A DNA stretch of 64,000 nt from CAZUDI01 sp964618975 (GCA_964618975.1 CAZUDI010000006.1:16322-80321); one strand, 5' to 3'; shown: positions 15,779 to 24,663, counted from the stretch's first letter. Notes: a model not told the origin generated them from the letters alone. A program made the numbers and translations.

Positions 15779-17248
15779 GTGACAAACCTGACAGCGGTAA
15801 ACCTGAGATCCGAAGAGATCCCCACCCTGGTGATCCCGGTGTGCGAAGACGGGGAGATCCACCGCCAGCGCACCCTCGCCGCCCTCGTGCGGAAGGCTAT
15901 TTCCCTGCCCGAATTCTCGGGCAAAAAGGACGAGGAGCTCGTGCTCTATTCCCCGCGGGGGACCAAAGCCAGCCGGGTCATTTTCCTGGGCATGGGCCCC
16001 CTCAGGCGCCTCGACGGCGAGGCCCTGCGTTGCGTGGCCGGCCGCGCCGTGGGCAAGGCCATGCAGCAGCACCTGACAGGGGTGCTCATCGCGGTGCCGG
16101 ACACACAAAAGACCGGCCTGGACCGGGAGACCCTCATCCAGGCCCTGCTGGAGGGGGCCTTCCTGGCCAACCACGTCTTTTCCCCCTACAAGCAGGACCC
16201 GGGGACCGCGCCCCTGGAACGCATCGAACTGCTCGTAGGCCCCGAAGAGGTGTCCCGATACGCAAGCCTGAGTAGGCGTGTGAAAACCGTCTGTGACGCC
16301 ACCCTCCTCGCGCGCACCTGGGTGAACCTGCCCTCCAACGACAAACGCCCTTCTCAGCTGGCATCTCTCATCGCTCAAGAGGCCGACCGGTCGGGCCTGA
16401 GCGTGAGCGTCCTGGAGATGGAGGCCCTGAAAGAGGCGCGCCTGGAGGCCCTGCTGGCCGTGGCCCAGGGCAGTGTCAGCCCGCCCTGCCTGGTGCTGCT
16501 CGATTACACCCCGCCCAAGCCCCACGGCACCATCGCCCTGGTCGGCAAGGGCGTGACCTTCGATGCGGGCGGCATCAACCTCAAACCCGCAGACGGCCTG
16601 GCCCACATGAAGGACGATATGGCGGGGGCCGCCGCGGTGGCGGCCACCATGTTCGCTGTGGCCGGTCTCGGGCTCACCCACCGCATCGTCGCCGCGCTGC
16701 CCCTGGTGGAGAACATGCCCTCCGGCAACGCCACGCGCCCCGGCGACATCGTGCGCACCCACGCGGGCAAGACCGTGGAAATCGGCAATACCGACGCCGA
16801 AGGCCGGCTCATCCTGGCCGACGCCATCTCGTACGTCATCGAGACCTTTCGGCCCGGGATGCTGATCGACCTGGCCACCCTGACCGGGGCCTGTGTGGTG
16901 GCCCTGGGAGAAAAGATCGCCGGGGTGTTCGCGTCGGACGAGAATCTGGCAGGGCACATCCTTGCGGGTGCGGCCAAGACCCACGAGCGCTGCTGGAGGA
17001 TGCCCCTGCCCGAGGATTACCGAGAACTCTTAAAGAGCGATTTCGCCGATATCAACAACATGAGCTCCACCCGCTATGGCGGTGCCATCACCGCGGCCCT
17101 GTTTCTCTCGTCTTTCGTGAAGAATGTCGCCTGGGCCCACATCGACATCGCCGGTCCTTCCTATGCCCAGAAGGGTTCCGACTACTGCGGCCCCGGCGGG
17201 ACCGGCTTCGGGGTCAGGCTCCTCAGCGAGGTGCTGTGCCGTCTCTAG
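15779..17248 (+). CDS. pepA: Leucyl aminopeptidase (M17)
   Basis: 489 residues, the usual length for M17, starting at GTG 15779 with AGGAGAA seven bases upstream. The family signature NTDAEGRL is at 337-344. VGKGVTFDAGG near 255 carries the metal-binding lysine (K257) and aspartate. DMAGAAAV near 280 completes the two-metal active site. The N-terminal third is the variable macrodomain-like part. It removes N-terminal residues from peptides in the cytoplasm as a hexamer. The gene is monocistronic between the GGDEF gene (divergent) and the nitroreductase (convergent, 33 bases away, with a small GTCCG/CGGAC hairpin between). Confidence 0.95.
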   Translation: MTNLTAVNLRSEEIPTLVIPVCEDGEIHRQRTLAALVRKAISLPEFSGKKDEELVLYSPRGTKASRVIFLGMGPLRRLDGEALRCVAGRAVGKAMQQHLTGVLIAVPDTQKTGLDRETLIQALLEGAFLANHVFSPYKQDPGTAPLERIELLVGPEEVSRYASLSRRVKTVCDATLLARTWVNLPSNDKRPSQLASLIAQEADRSGLSVSVLEMEALKEARLEALLAVAQGSVSPPCLVLLDYTPPKPHGTIALVGKGVTFDAGGINLKPADGLAHMKDDMAGAAAVAATMFAVAGLGLTHRIVAALPLVENMPSGNATRPGDIVRTHAGKTVEIGNTDAEGRLILADAISYVIETFRPGMLIDLATLTGACVVALGEKIAGVFASDENLAGHILAGAAKTHERCWRMPLPEDYRELLKSDFADINNMSSTRYGGAITAALFLSSFVKNVAWAHIDIAGPSYAQKGSDYCGPGGTGFGVRLLSEVLCRL

Positions 17249-17281
17249 ATTCCGGCAGGCGCGTCCGCAGCCCGGACAGGC

Positions 17282-17791
17282 CTACCAGGTATCCTGATGG
17301 ACGCGCTCCTGGCGGTAGCGGTTGACCTCGGGCAGTTCCTGGGCCGGGTATCCCAAAGGGATCAGGGCCAGCGGGATGATGTGCATCGGCAGCCGGAACA
17401 GGCGCCTGAAACCCGCCACGCGCTCCGACCGGGGGTGGATGCCGGTCCAGACGGCACCGAGGCCCTTGGCATGCGCGGCGATGAGGATGTTCTCACAGGC
17501 CGCCGCACAATCCTGCACCCAGAAACCCTGGTGCTTGTCGAGGTTGGGGTCCGCGCACACGAGGATGGCCAGGGGGGCCTCGGCGGCCATGGCGGCATGG
17601 GGATGGACCTCGGGGATTCGCGCGAGCAACTGCCGGTCGGTAACGATCACGAAGTGCCAGGGCTGCTCGTTTCCGGCCGAGGGTGCGCTCATGGCGGCAC
17701 ACAGGATGTCCTTGACCAGGGCCATGGGGACCTCCCTCCCCTGAAACTTGCGCACACTCCGGCGGGTCAGAAGTGTTCTGAGGGTATCCAT
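17282..17791 (-). CDS. Nitroreductase-family FMN oxidoreductase
   Basis: 169 residues from ATG 17791 behind GGGAGG. The nitroreductase fold is shown by RRSVRKFQGREV near residue 10, the FMN-binding APSAGNEQPWHFVIV near 35, and GLGAVWTGIHP near 110 followed by IPLGYP. The length is that of the short single-domain members. They reduce nitro groups, quinones or flavins using NAD(P)H; the physiological substrate cannot be read from sequence. The MBL-fold gene upstream on the same strand ends 120 bases before it, so the two may be co-transcribed. Confidence 0.9.
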   Translation of the reverse strand: MDTLRTLLTRRSVRKFQGREVPMALVKDILCAAMSAPSAGNEQPWHFVIVTDRQLLARIPEVHPHAAMAAEAPLAILVCADPNLDKHQGFWVQDCAAACENILIAAHAKGLGAVWTGIHPRSERVAGFRRLFRLPMHIIPLALIPLGYPAQELPEVNRYRQERVHQDTW

Positions 17792-17910
17792 GCTCGACCT
17801 CCCATGTGTTATAATAATCGATAATTGCCGGGGATGGAAGGCTTCCGCCGCCTGCCGCAGCACCCCGCCCCCGCACCACCGGCGAGGCGTCACACCCCAC
17901 TCCGGGACGC

Positions 17911-18738
17911 TCAGGACCCCGACACAGTGAAAACCGGGGTGAACCCGAGGCCCTTCAGGAGCGCGGCCGAGAGCCCCCGGGGCTCCCGGCGTACAGCCAG
18001 GGGCATCCGCCCCCCCTTCAGAACAAAGTGGGTCGGCAGGATCGTCGTGCACTCCAGCCCGGCGAGGAGGGCCGCCGAGCGCCGCTGCCGGTGACGGTCC
18101 CAGTACACCGGCACCAGCCCCATGGTGCGCCGCGTGACCGGAATGAGGGCGCAGCCGGCAAAGAGGATCCCGGCCCGGCGATACAGGTAAGCGGTGTGTC
18201 CCGGGGTATGCCCGGGGGTGGGGAGAAACTGCATGCCCCACGCCGCCAGGGGATCCCCTGCCATATCCGGCTGCAGGGCGTTCAGGTGCACGCGATCGAG
18301 CGGGGGGACCCTGCCTGCCTGGTGGAGCAGGGGCAGAAAGTGCCAGCGGATGAGATGCGGCATGCGGCTGAGCATCATGGGCAGGTCCGCCTGCCCCACA
18401 AAAACCTCGAGTGGCGCCTTGCCTGCCGAGCGCATGGCCGCGATCTCCGCCAGGCCCCCGGTATGATCCCCGTGCCAGTGAGTCAGGGCCACGGCCTCGA
18501 GATCATCGACGGAGTACCCAAGCGTCGCGAGGGCCTCGCAGATGAGCCTGCCCGAGCCCGGCCCGCCCGTATCCACGAGCAGCAGCCCGAAGGGCTCGGC
18601 GCGCCTGAGCAGCAGCGCATAGGTCTCGAAGAGGGCCAGTCCCCCCAAAAAGGCGGTCCGGATGGCGTGGACCTCGTCATGTACGCGGTAGAGCCCGGGG
18701 GCAATCCGCTGCGGATAGGTTGAAGGGTTCGTCGGCAT
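17911..18738 (-). CDS. MBL-fold metallohydrolase with Asp-to-Cys change
   Basis: 275 residues from ATG 18738, behind a near-perfect AAGGAGGTG. The metal motif H87-W-H89-G-D91-H92 is intact, and H177 (PGHTPGHT) and H237 (LPTHF) supply the other usual ligands. The bridging aspartate found in most glyoxalase-II-like members (FxGD) is replaced by Cys196 in ILFAGCALIP. This may shift metal choice or abolish hydrolysis. No signal peptide. The general family cleaves thioesters, lactones or phosphodiesters; nothing here narrows it down. It has its own promoter-like sequence upstream and may be co-transcribed with the nitroreductase. Confidence 0.85.
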   Translation of the reverse strand: MPTNPSTYPQRIAPGLYRVHDEVHAIRTAFLGGLALFETYALLLRRAEPFGLLLVDTGGPGSGRLICEALATLGYSVDDLEAVALTHWHGDHTGGLAEIAAMRSAGKAPLEVFVGQADLPMMLSRMPHLIRWHFLPLLHQAGRVPPLDRVHLNALQPDMAGDPLAAWGMQFLPTPGHTPGHTAYLYRRAGILFAGCALIPVTRRTMGLVPVYWDRHRQRRSAALLAGLECTTILPTHFVLKGGRMPLAVRREPRGLSAALLKGLGFTPVFTVSGS

Positions 18739-18790
18739 ACGCACCTCCTTGATCAGCTTCTCTCTCCCGGATACGCACCAGGACCGCTCC

Positions 18791-18820
18791 ACTATGATAC
18801 CGGGGGTCCTTTTCCGTCAA
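18791..18820 (-). promoter_or_regulatory. Possible promoter of the MBL-fold gene
   Basis: On the minus strand TTGACG (complement of 18815-18820), an 18-base spacer, then CATAGT (complement of 18791-18796); TATCAT overlaps at a 15-base spacing. It lies about 50-80 bases upstream of the ATG at 18738. Confidence 0.4.
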
Positions 18821-18983
18821 GCCCTGCAAGCTTCACCCTCCGGGCCGTGCCGGACGAAGTGATAGCGGCTCAATAGAATAATCGCAATATCGGCAAGTTG
18901 CACACATGCACCACCGCCGTAGGGGTCGTCGGGGCCCCGCCTTTATAACTGATTGATTACAAAATGCATTATCGGGGTTTTTC

Positions 18984-19013
18984 TTGACACCTCCGCCTGC
19001 CTTCCTCTATATT
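18984..19013 (+). promoter_or_regulatory. Sigma-70 promoter of the amino-acid ABC operon
   Basis: TTGACA (18984-18989), 18-base spacer, TATATT (19008-19013), 72 bases upstream of the ATPase ATG. The preceding bases are AT-rich (TGATTGATTACAAAATGC), like an UP element. Confidence 0.75.
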
Positions 19014-19084
19014 CACCATACCACGAAAGTTCTTGTTCCAGAGGCAAAAGGTCACACTTTTAAGAAGGGGAAGATCGGACAGAT

Positions 19085-19813
19085 ATGATCACCTTCAGAA
19101 ATGTCCATAAGTGGTTCGGTGATCTCCATGTCCTCAACGACATAAATTTTCACGTGTCTTCCGGTGAAGTCGTGGTGATCTGCGGCCCCAGCGGGTCGGG
19201 CAAAAGCACCCTCATCCGCTGCATCAACAAGCTCGAGCCCATCGAGGAGGGGCAGATCATCGTGGACGACATGCCGATTCACGACCCCAAGATCAACCTG
19301 AGGCGGCTGCGGGAAGAGATCGGCTTTGTCTTCCAGCAGTTCAATCTCTACCCCCACATGACCGTACTGGAAAATATCACCCTGGCACCCGTGCATGTAC
19401 GCCGGCAGTCCAGGGATGAGGCCCTCGCCGTTGCACGCGAACTGCTGGACAAGGTGGGCATTGCCGAGAAGGCCCAGGCCTACCCGACGCAACTCTCCGG
19501 CGGACAGCAGCAGCGGGTCGCCATTGCCCGGGGGCTGGCCATGCACCCCAAGATCATGCTCTTCGACGAACCCACCTCCGCCCTGGATCCCGAGATGATC
19601 AACGAGGTGCTCGACGTGATGCGCAACCTCGCCCACGAGGGCATGACCATGGTGGTGGTGACTCACGAGATGGGCTTCGCCCGGGAGGTGGCCCACCGCG
19701 TGGTCTTCATGGACGAGGGACAGCTCATCGAAAGCGCTCCGCCGAGCACGTTTTTTTCACATCCGCAACACGAGCGCACCAAGCTCTTTCTTAGCAAGAT
19801 CCTGAGTCACTAG
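19085..19813 (+). CDS. Polar amino-acid ABC transporter ATPase (GlnQ type)
   Basis: 242 residues from ATG 19085. Walker A GPSGSGKST near 36, Q-loop FVFQQFNLYPH near 83, signature LSGGQQQR near 136, Walker B IMLFDEPTSALDP near 156 and switch His in VVVTHEMGFA. The HEMGFA and FNLYPHMTVLENI sequences are typical of the PAAT/GlnQ-HisP subfamily, which powers uptake of glutamine, glutamate, aspartate, arginine or histidine. It is the first gene of a three-gene operon with a binding protein (19898) and a fused permease (20831), so the importer is complete. The substrate is not fixed by sequence alone. Confidence 0.95.
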   Translation: MITFRNVHKWFGDLHVLNDINFHVSSGEVVVICGPSGSGKSTLIRCINKLEPIEEGQIIVDDMPIHDPKINLRRLREEIGFVFQQFNLYPHMTVLENITLAPVHVRRQSRDEALAVARELLDKVGIAEKAQAYPTQLSGGQQQRVAIARGLAMHPKIMLFDEPTSALDPEMINEVLDVMRNLAHEGMTMVVVTHEMGFAREVAHRVVFMDEGQLIESAPPSTFFSHPQHERTKLFLSKILSH

Positions 19814-19897
19814 CCCTCCCGGCGCTCTGGCGCAGGGGGGTAGAGGACAGGTTCACGGTAGAGGCATTACTATCTCACAGAGGGAGGAGGGTATATA

Positions 19898-20740
19898 ATG
19901 AAGGGTATCAAAGGGTTGTTCCTGGCATGTATCCTGGTTCTCACAGTCGGAAGCACGCTCGGCTACGCCGGCCCGACCTATGACCGGGTCAGAGACTCCG
20001 GGGTGGTCAACGTCGGCCTCATGTACAACAGCATTCCGGCGGCCTACTTCAACGAAGACAATGCGTGGGTGGGCTTCGACGTGGACATCGCCGAGGAGGT
20101 CGTGCGGCGCATCGGACAGCAGATGGACAAGGACCTCAAGGTGGAGCGTATCAAGCTCAACAACAAGACGCGCATCTCTTTCCTCACCTCCGGCAAAATC
20201 GACATGTCCACCGCCAACATGACCCACAAGCGCGAACGTGACAAGACCATCGACTTCTCTATCACCTACTTCTTCGACGGGCAGAAGATCCTCGCCAAGA
20301 AGGGCCGTTTCAAAGAACAGGCCGATTTCGTGGGCAAGAAGGTGGCCTCCATGCAGGGCACTACGAGCGAGAAGAACATCTTCAACCTCCTGAAAGGCCT
20401 GGGCGACCCGAACCCGCAGGTCATCAGCTTCCAGGACGAGCCCTCCTGTTTCCTGGCCCTCAAGCAGGACAAGGTGGCCGGCTGGTCGACGGACTCCACC
20501 CTCCTGCTGGGATATGCGGCCAAGGAACCGGGCAAGTACGAGCTCATCGGCGACTTCTTCAGCAACGAACCCTACGGAATCGGTCTGCCCGAAAACGACA
20601 GCGACTGGCGCGACGCCGTCAACTTCGCCCTCCAGGATATGTGGAACGACGGCACCTACCTGAAAATCTATAACAAGTGGTGGGGCGCGGATACCCCCTA
20701 CTCCTTCCCGCTGACCGAGAAGGTCGAGATGTGGCCCTGA
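19898..20740 (+). CDS. Periplasmic polar amino-acid binding protein
   Basis: 280 residues from ATG 19898 behind GGAGGAGGG. An N-terminal signal peptide (LFLACILVLTVGSTLGYA) is followed by a family-3 solute-binding fold: VGLMYNSIPAAYFNEDNAWVGFDVD at the start, STANMTHKRERDKTIDFS around residue 105, and DPNPQVISFQDEPSCFLAL. The conserved M-x-H-x-x-E-R-x-x-x-x-D-F-S segment resembles glutamate/aspartate-type GltI proteins. No lipobox Cys, so it should be free in the periplasm. It delivers ligand to the fused permease downstream. A 13-bp hairpin just after the stop may protect this message for higher expression of the binding protein. Confidence 0.92.
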   Translation: MKGIKGLFLACILVLTVGSTLGYAGPTYDRVRDSGVVNVGLMYNSIPAAYFNEDNAWVGFDVDIAEEVVRRIGQQMDKDLKVERIKLNNKTRISFLTSGKIDMSTANMTHKRERDKTIDFSITYFFDGQKILAKKGRFKEQADFVGKKVASMQGTTSEKNIFNLLKGLGDPNPQVISFQDEPSCFLALKQDKVAGWSTDSTLLLGYAAKEPGKYELIGDFFSNEPYGIGLPENDSDWRDAVNFALQDMWNDGTYLKIYNKWWGADTPYSFPLTEKVEMWP

Positions 20741-20750
20741 AAGGGATTGC

Positions 20751-20780
20751 GGCCTGCGCCCCCGCAAGGGGGCGCAGGCC
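20751..20780 (+). terminator. Intercistronic 13-bp GC hairpin (attenuator/stabiliser)
   Basis: GGCCTGCGCCCCC (20751-20763) and GGGGGCGCAGGCC (20768-20780) form a perfect stem with a GCAA tetraloop. There is no true T-run. The position between binding protein and permease is the classic place for a partial terminator or 3'-end stabiliser giving more binding protein than permease. Confidence 0.7.
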
Positions 20781-20830
20781 CGCTTTCGGTAAGAACACCA
20801 CGATAATTTTGATCAAACCAGGGTGAGGGA

Positions 20831-22642
20831 GTGAGAAAGACACCGCAATTCCTGCAGCAGCTGGCCGTCTTCGGGGGCCTGGCCCTGGGAGTGTATCTCA
20901 TCCTGGCGCATGCCGACTTCGGCTACGAATTCTACTGGCAGGTCCTCTACGAGGAGAACCCTACCTACCACGAGGTCTTCGGCCGCTGGCTGCTCAAGGG
21001 CCTGCGGCTGACCATCGAAATCTCACTCATCAGCACCGGCATCGCGCTGGTGCTCGGCACGCTCTTCGGCATCTTACGCCTCTCGCGATTCAGACCCGCC
21101 GCCTACCTCGCCACCGGCTATGTGGAGTTTTTCCGCAACACCCCTCTTCTGGTCCAGCTCTTCTTCTGGTACTTTGCGCTGCCCCAGGTCATCCCCGAGA
21201 CGCTGCGCCTCATCCTCTATGACCACAACTTCGAGTTCTGGGCCGCCACCGTGGGCCTGGGTGTCTATACGGGATCCTTCGTGGCCGAGATCGTACGCGC
21301 CGGCATTCAGGCCATCCCCCACGGCCACATCGAGGCCGCCTATTCTGCAGGGCTCTCCGCACTGCAGACCCTGCGTTTCGTGATCCTGCCCCAGGCCTTC
21401 CGCATCATCATCCCGCCTTTGGGCAGCGAATTCCTCAACAACATGAAGAATTCGTCCCTGGCCATGACCATCGGCGTAGCCGAACTCTGCTGGCAGTCCC
21501 AGCAGATCGAGTCCTTCACCTTCCGGGGCTTCGAGGCGACCTCGGCCGCCTCGCTCATCTACCTGGGGCTCTCGCTGTCGATCTCGCTGATCATGAACAG
21601 CATCAACCACCACCTCCAGATCGGGACGCTCAGGCGGCTCACCCTTTTCGACCGCCTGCTGGGGCTGATCTTCAGGCCGGTGGTGCTGACCATGGCGGCC
21701 CTGGCCTTCCCCTTCCTGTGGTTTTCCAGCCGCTCCAACCGTATGAAGGGCGGGGCGGGGCGGGGCGAGGCCCTCTACATATCGCCGTTCAAGCGGGCCC
21801 TGATCCTCGTGGCCCGCTGGCTGATGGTGCTTGGCAAGGTCCTCTTCGCCGCCTTTTTCGCCTCTGTCCTGGGGCTGATCCTCTACGGCCTTTACCGCTT
21901 CAACTGGCAGGTAATCTGGGACAACCTGCCGGAGCTTCTCATATGGACCTTCCCCAAGGGCGGCAACGGGGAAATCTTCTTCGGCCTGGGCGGCTTGAGC
22001 TTGAGCATCATCATCGCCGGCATCGCGCTGGGTGTGAGCTTCTTCATCGGGCTCGTCTTCGGCCTGGGACGTCTGAGCCGCAATCCCGTCATCAGTACGG
22101 TCTCGGTGCTCTATATCGAGATCATCCGTGGCAACCCCCTCATCATGGTGATCTTCTGGGTCTACTTTTTTTCGCCCATCATCACGGGCATGCAGATCGA
22201 CGTATTCTGGAGCGCCACCATCGCCTTCACCGTCTTCTCGGGGGCCTACCTGGCGGAGATTGTACGTGCCGGGGTCAGCGCCATCCCCCACGGCCAGATA
22301 GAGGCGGCCTCGGCCTCGGGACTGAGTTATTTTCAGACCATGCGCCTGGTCGTCCTGCCTCAGGCGCTCAAGATCATGATCCCGGCCATCGTGGGACAGT
22401 TCATCAGCCTCTTCAAGGACACCTCCCTGGCCTACATCATCGGGGTCTTCGAGCTCACCACCGTGGCCCAGACGCTCAACAACCGCCTCATGATCTATCC
22501 TTTCGAGATCTATACCACCATCGCCGTGCTCTACTTCTTGTGCTGCTATGGCATGAGCATGGTGGCGCGCCGGCTCGAGCAGCGCTACACCCCGGGGCCC
22601 CAAGGTGTATCCCCGGCCAGACCGGCACCCGCTGAGGCCTGA
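20831..22642 (+). CDS. Fused tandem amino-acid ABC permease (two HisM/GlnP domains)
   Basis: 603 residues from GTG 20831, with GGTGAGGGA directly upstream. Two complete PAAT-type permease domains lie in one chain. The first (about 50-270) has the EAA loop EIVRAGIQAIPHGHIEAA near 153; the second (about 370-585) has EIVRAGVSAIPHGQIEAA near 475. A linker with extra hydrophobic segments (about 275-360) joins them. Normally two separate permeases of 220-250 residues form the channel, so this is a natural heterodimer fusion. It partners with the ATPase and binding protein upstream. The C-terminus is Pro/Ala rich. Confidence 0.92.
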   Translation: MRKTPQFLQQLAVFGGLALGVYLILAHADFGYEFYWQVLYEENPTYHEVFGRWLLKGLRLTIEISLISTGIALVLGTLFGILRLSRFRPAAYLATGYVEFFRNTPLLVQLFFWYFALPQVIPETLRLILYDHNFEFWAATVGLGVYTGSFVAEIVRAGIQAIPHGHIEAAYSAGLSALQTLRFVILPQAFRIIIPPLGSEFLNNMKNSSLAMTIGVAELCWQSQQIESFTFRGFEATSAASLIYLGLSLSISLIMNSINHHLQIGTLRRLTLFDRLLGLIFRPVVLTMAALAFPFLWFSSRSNRMKGGAGRGEALYISPFKRALILVARWLMVLGKVLFAAFFASVLGLILYGLYRFNWQVIWDNLPELLIWTFPKGGNGEIFFGLGGLSLSIIIAGIALGVSFFIGLVFGLGRLSRNPVISTVSVLYIEIIRGNPLIMVIFWVYFFSPIITGMQIDVFWSATIAFTVFSGAYLAEIVRAGVSAIPHGQIEAASASGLSYFQTMRLVVLPQALKIMIPAIVGQFISLFKDTSLAYIIGVFELTTVAQTLNNRLMIYPFEIYTTIAVLYFLCCYGMSMVARRLEQRYTPGPQGVSPARPAPAEA

Positions 22643-22681
22643 ACCCTTCTCCTTGCGGGCGCGCCTGAGGGCGCCTTGCGT

Positions 22682-22710
22682 TTGACATAGTTCTTATCAT
22701 ATCGTATTAT
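22682..22710 (+). promoter_or_regulatory. Strong sigma-70 promoter of the HdrD-like gene
   Basis: TTGACA (22682-22687), 17-base spacer, TATTAT (22705-22710). The predicted start is ~22717; the ATG follows at 22751 with AAAGGAGG. It separates this gene from the ABC operon ending at 22642. Confidence 0.8.
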
Positions 22711-22750
22711 CAAGACATTGTTTGTTATGCACCGCTAAAGGAGGTATGCC

Positions 22751-23785
22751 ATGTTTCACAGTGACACCTGCACCGTATGCGGCGACTGCCTGGTGGAGTG
22801 CCCCCACCTCGCCTATCCCCGGGAGAAGGCCTGCTCCGAGTTTGCACACCTCATGCAAGGCGAGCCCTCGGAGGTGATCTCGGCCTGCATCACCTGTGCG
22901 GCCTGCAACATGATCTGCCCGCAGGGGTCCAACCCCTTCGACCTGATCAACGACCTCCAGGAAAAGACCGGGGCCTTTCGCCCCACGGAACGGGCCGTCG
23001 GGGGACTGAGCTTCGCCTCCCAGCTTCCTGCAGAGGTCATCGTGCGCAACCCAGGCAAGACCGCCATCGACCTGTGCATCCTGGGCGACTACCTCCCCGG
23101 CGTCATCGAGGGACAGCTCTTCGATCAGGCCAACCTCATCAAGGGCGGCAAGTATTTCTGCAACATCGGCTGGATCCACCTCGGGCGCCCCGGCCTGGTC
23201 AACAGAGAGAGCACGCAGCAGTGCGTGGACAACCTGGCACAGACCGGCTTCGAGACCATCGTCTGCTACCATGACGACTGCTTCGCCCTGCTGGCCAACA
23301 AGGTCCACGAGTTCGGCATCAAGCTGCCCTTTCAGGTGATCCATTTCATCGAGTACCTGCGGGACTACGTCAAGGCGCACAGCCATCACGTGCGCCAGCT
23401 GGGAATGTCTGTGGCCTACCAGCAGCCCTGCGCCTCACGCTACACCTTCGCCAAGGACGCCCTTTTAGACGAGCTCTTCGAGCTCATCGGTGTTACCCGC
23501 GTGCCGCGCCGCTATGACCGGGAGAGCGCCCTGTGCTGCACCAGCCCCATGAGCGGCAGCCAGAACTTCACCAGGGACGAGGTCTTTGCCTGGCGCAACC
23601 GCAACATCCAGGATGCTCATGACGCCGGGGCTGAAGCCATGGTCTTTCTATGCCCCATGTGCGTCTCGAGCCTGCGCTACACCACGCTCCAGCACGGCCT
23701 GAAACCCTTCATGCTCAGCAACCTGGTGCGCCTGGCCCTGGGGGAAGAACTCACCCACGGCGGCGCGGGTGAGGAAGCGCCCTAG
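22751..23785 (+). CDS. HdrD/GlpC-like protein: two 4Fe-4S clusters plus CCG domains
   Basis: 344 residues from ATG 22751. Two ferredoxin motifs occupy the N-terminus: C7-x2-C10-x2-C13-x3-C17 and C46-x2-C49-x2-C52-x3-C56, each followed by Pro. The rest resembles cysteine-rich (CCG) domains of heterodisulfide reductase HdrD, GlpC and GlcF, with YHDDCFALL near 180, QQPCASRYTF near 222, CCTSPMSGSQNF near 260 and FLCPMCVSS near 300. Such proteins pass electrons to or from quinones or disulfides, usually as subunits of a larger complex. No flavoprotein or membrane partner is beside it, so the partner is unknown. It is monocistronic with a strong promoter, suggesting abundant expression. Confidence 0.85.
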   Translation: MFHSDTCTVCGDCLVECPHLAYPREKACSEFAHLMQGEPSEVISACITCAACNMICPQGSNPFDLINDLQEKTGAFRPTERAVGGLSFASQLPAEVIVRNPGKTAIDLCILGDYLPGVIEGQLFDQANLIKGGKYFCNIGWIHLGRPGLVNRESTQQCVDNLAQTGFETIVCYHDDCFALLANKVHEFGIKLPFQVIHFIEYLRDYVKAHSHHVRQLGMSVAYQQPCASRYTFAKDALLDELFELIGVTRVPRRYDRESALCCTSPMSGSQNFTRDEVFAWRNRNIQDAHDAGAEAMVFLCPMCVSSLRYTTLQHGLKPFMLSNLVRLALGEELTHGGAGEEAP

Positions 23786-23943
23786 GGCGTCGGTGGGGAT
23801 TTCTGGGGGCGGAGCGGCCGAAGACATGGCAGGGCCCAGGCGCAAGCACCCCTAGCCGCCCGGTACGGATAAACACCGCAGGAAAGCTTTATCTCCGGAT
23901 GATTCTGTAGTATAAACCCACGGCAAAAAAGGGGGCAGCCGCA

Positions 23944-24663
23944 ATGGAGCCGCTTCAATTAGCGAACAAGGGGATCCACGAAAAGGTCATCGACCATTTT
24001 GTGCGTATGAAGCGCGGGCGGGTCCTGGATATCCCCTGCGGCCCCGGGGCCCTCAGCCGGGCGCTTGACGACCTGGGCTTCGAGGTCGCAGCCGGCGACA
24101 TCCACCCCGAGATTATGCAGGTCTCAGGCATCCAGGCATCTTACGCCGACATGAACGCCGTGCTGCCCTATGAGGACGGCGCCTTCGATTACGTGGCCTG
24201 TGTGGAGGGCATCGAACATACCGAGAATCCCTACAACGCCATGCGCCAGATCGCGCGCGTGCTAACCCCCGGGGGAAGGCTGGTGCTCACCACCCCGAAC
24301 TATCTCAACATCGAGCGCCGGCTCAAATTCCTGGTCACGGGCTCCTTCAGCAAGCCCGTGAGCGCCGAGCGCTTCCGGGATTTCTTCCAGGGCGACACCG
24401 CGGGCATGCACAACTCCCCCATGACCTACCCCGTGCTCAAGTTCATGCTGGAGAGCAACGGGTTGGAGATCCTGAGCATGGAGAAGGAGAAGACCAAGCG
24501 CAACCAGGTGTTCCTGCTGCCCTTCACCCTGCTGATCCACCTCTATACGCGCCTGTGGCCCCCAAGGCAGCGCCGGAAGTACCTCATCGACGAGGTCAAT
24601 TCCGCTGTGGTCCTCCAAGGCGGCAACAACCTGATCCTCGTGTGCGAAAAGGCCAGGTCCTGA
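23944..24663 (+). CDS. Class I SAM-dependent methyltransferase
   Basis: 239 residues from ATG 23944; a TATAAA box at 23911-23916 may be its -10. Motif I is VLDIPCGPGALS near 27, with the acidic ribose-binding residue in AAGDIHPE. The middle has FDYVACVEGIEHTENP and VLTPGGRLVLTTPN, as in UbiE/COQ5-like methyltransferases. The C-terminal third has a hydrophobic amphipathic stretch (FLLPFTLLIHLYTRLW), suggesting membrane association. Directly upstream of the first MBOAT gene (93-base gap, same strand), it probably methylates a sugar or lipid-linked glycan intermediate. Substrate unproven. Confidence 0.85.
   Translation: MEPLQLANKGIHEKVIDHFVRMKRGRVLDIPCGPGALSRALDDLGFEVAAGDIHPEIMQVSGIQASYADMNAVLPYEDGAFDYVACVEGIEHTENPYNAMRQIARVLTPGGRLVLTTPNYLNIERRLKFLVTGSFSKPVSAERFRDFFQGDTAGMHNSPMTYPVLKFMLESNGLEILSMEKEKTKRNQVFLLPFTLLIHLYTRLWPPRQRRKYLIDEVNSAVVLQGGNNLILVCEKARS

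Noticed and set aside
15659..16984. Long minus-strand open frame opposite pepA
   Set aside because: Antisense to a clear M17 peptidase with its signature motif; composition is the usual His/Gln/Gly shadow with no fold.
21074..22603. Long minus-strand frame opposite the fused permease
   Set aside because: Extremely charged and Gly/Asp/Glu-rich complement of hydrophobic helices; no motif or start site.
22643..22680. Small GC hairpin after the fused permease as a terminator
   Set aside because: GGCGC/GCGCC pairing is short and not followed by a T-run; too weak to list.
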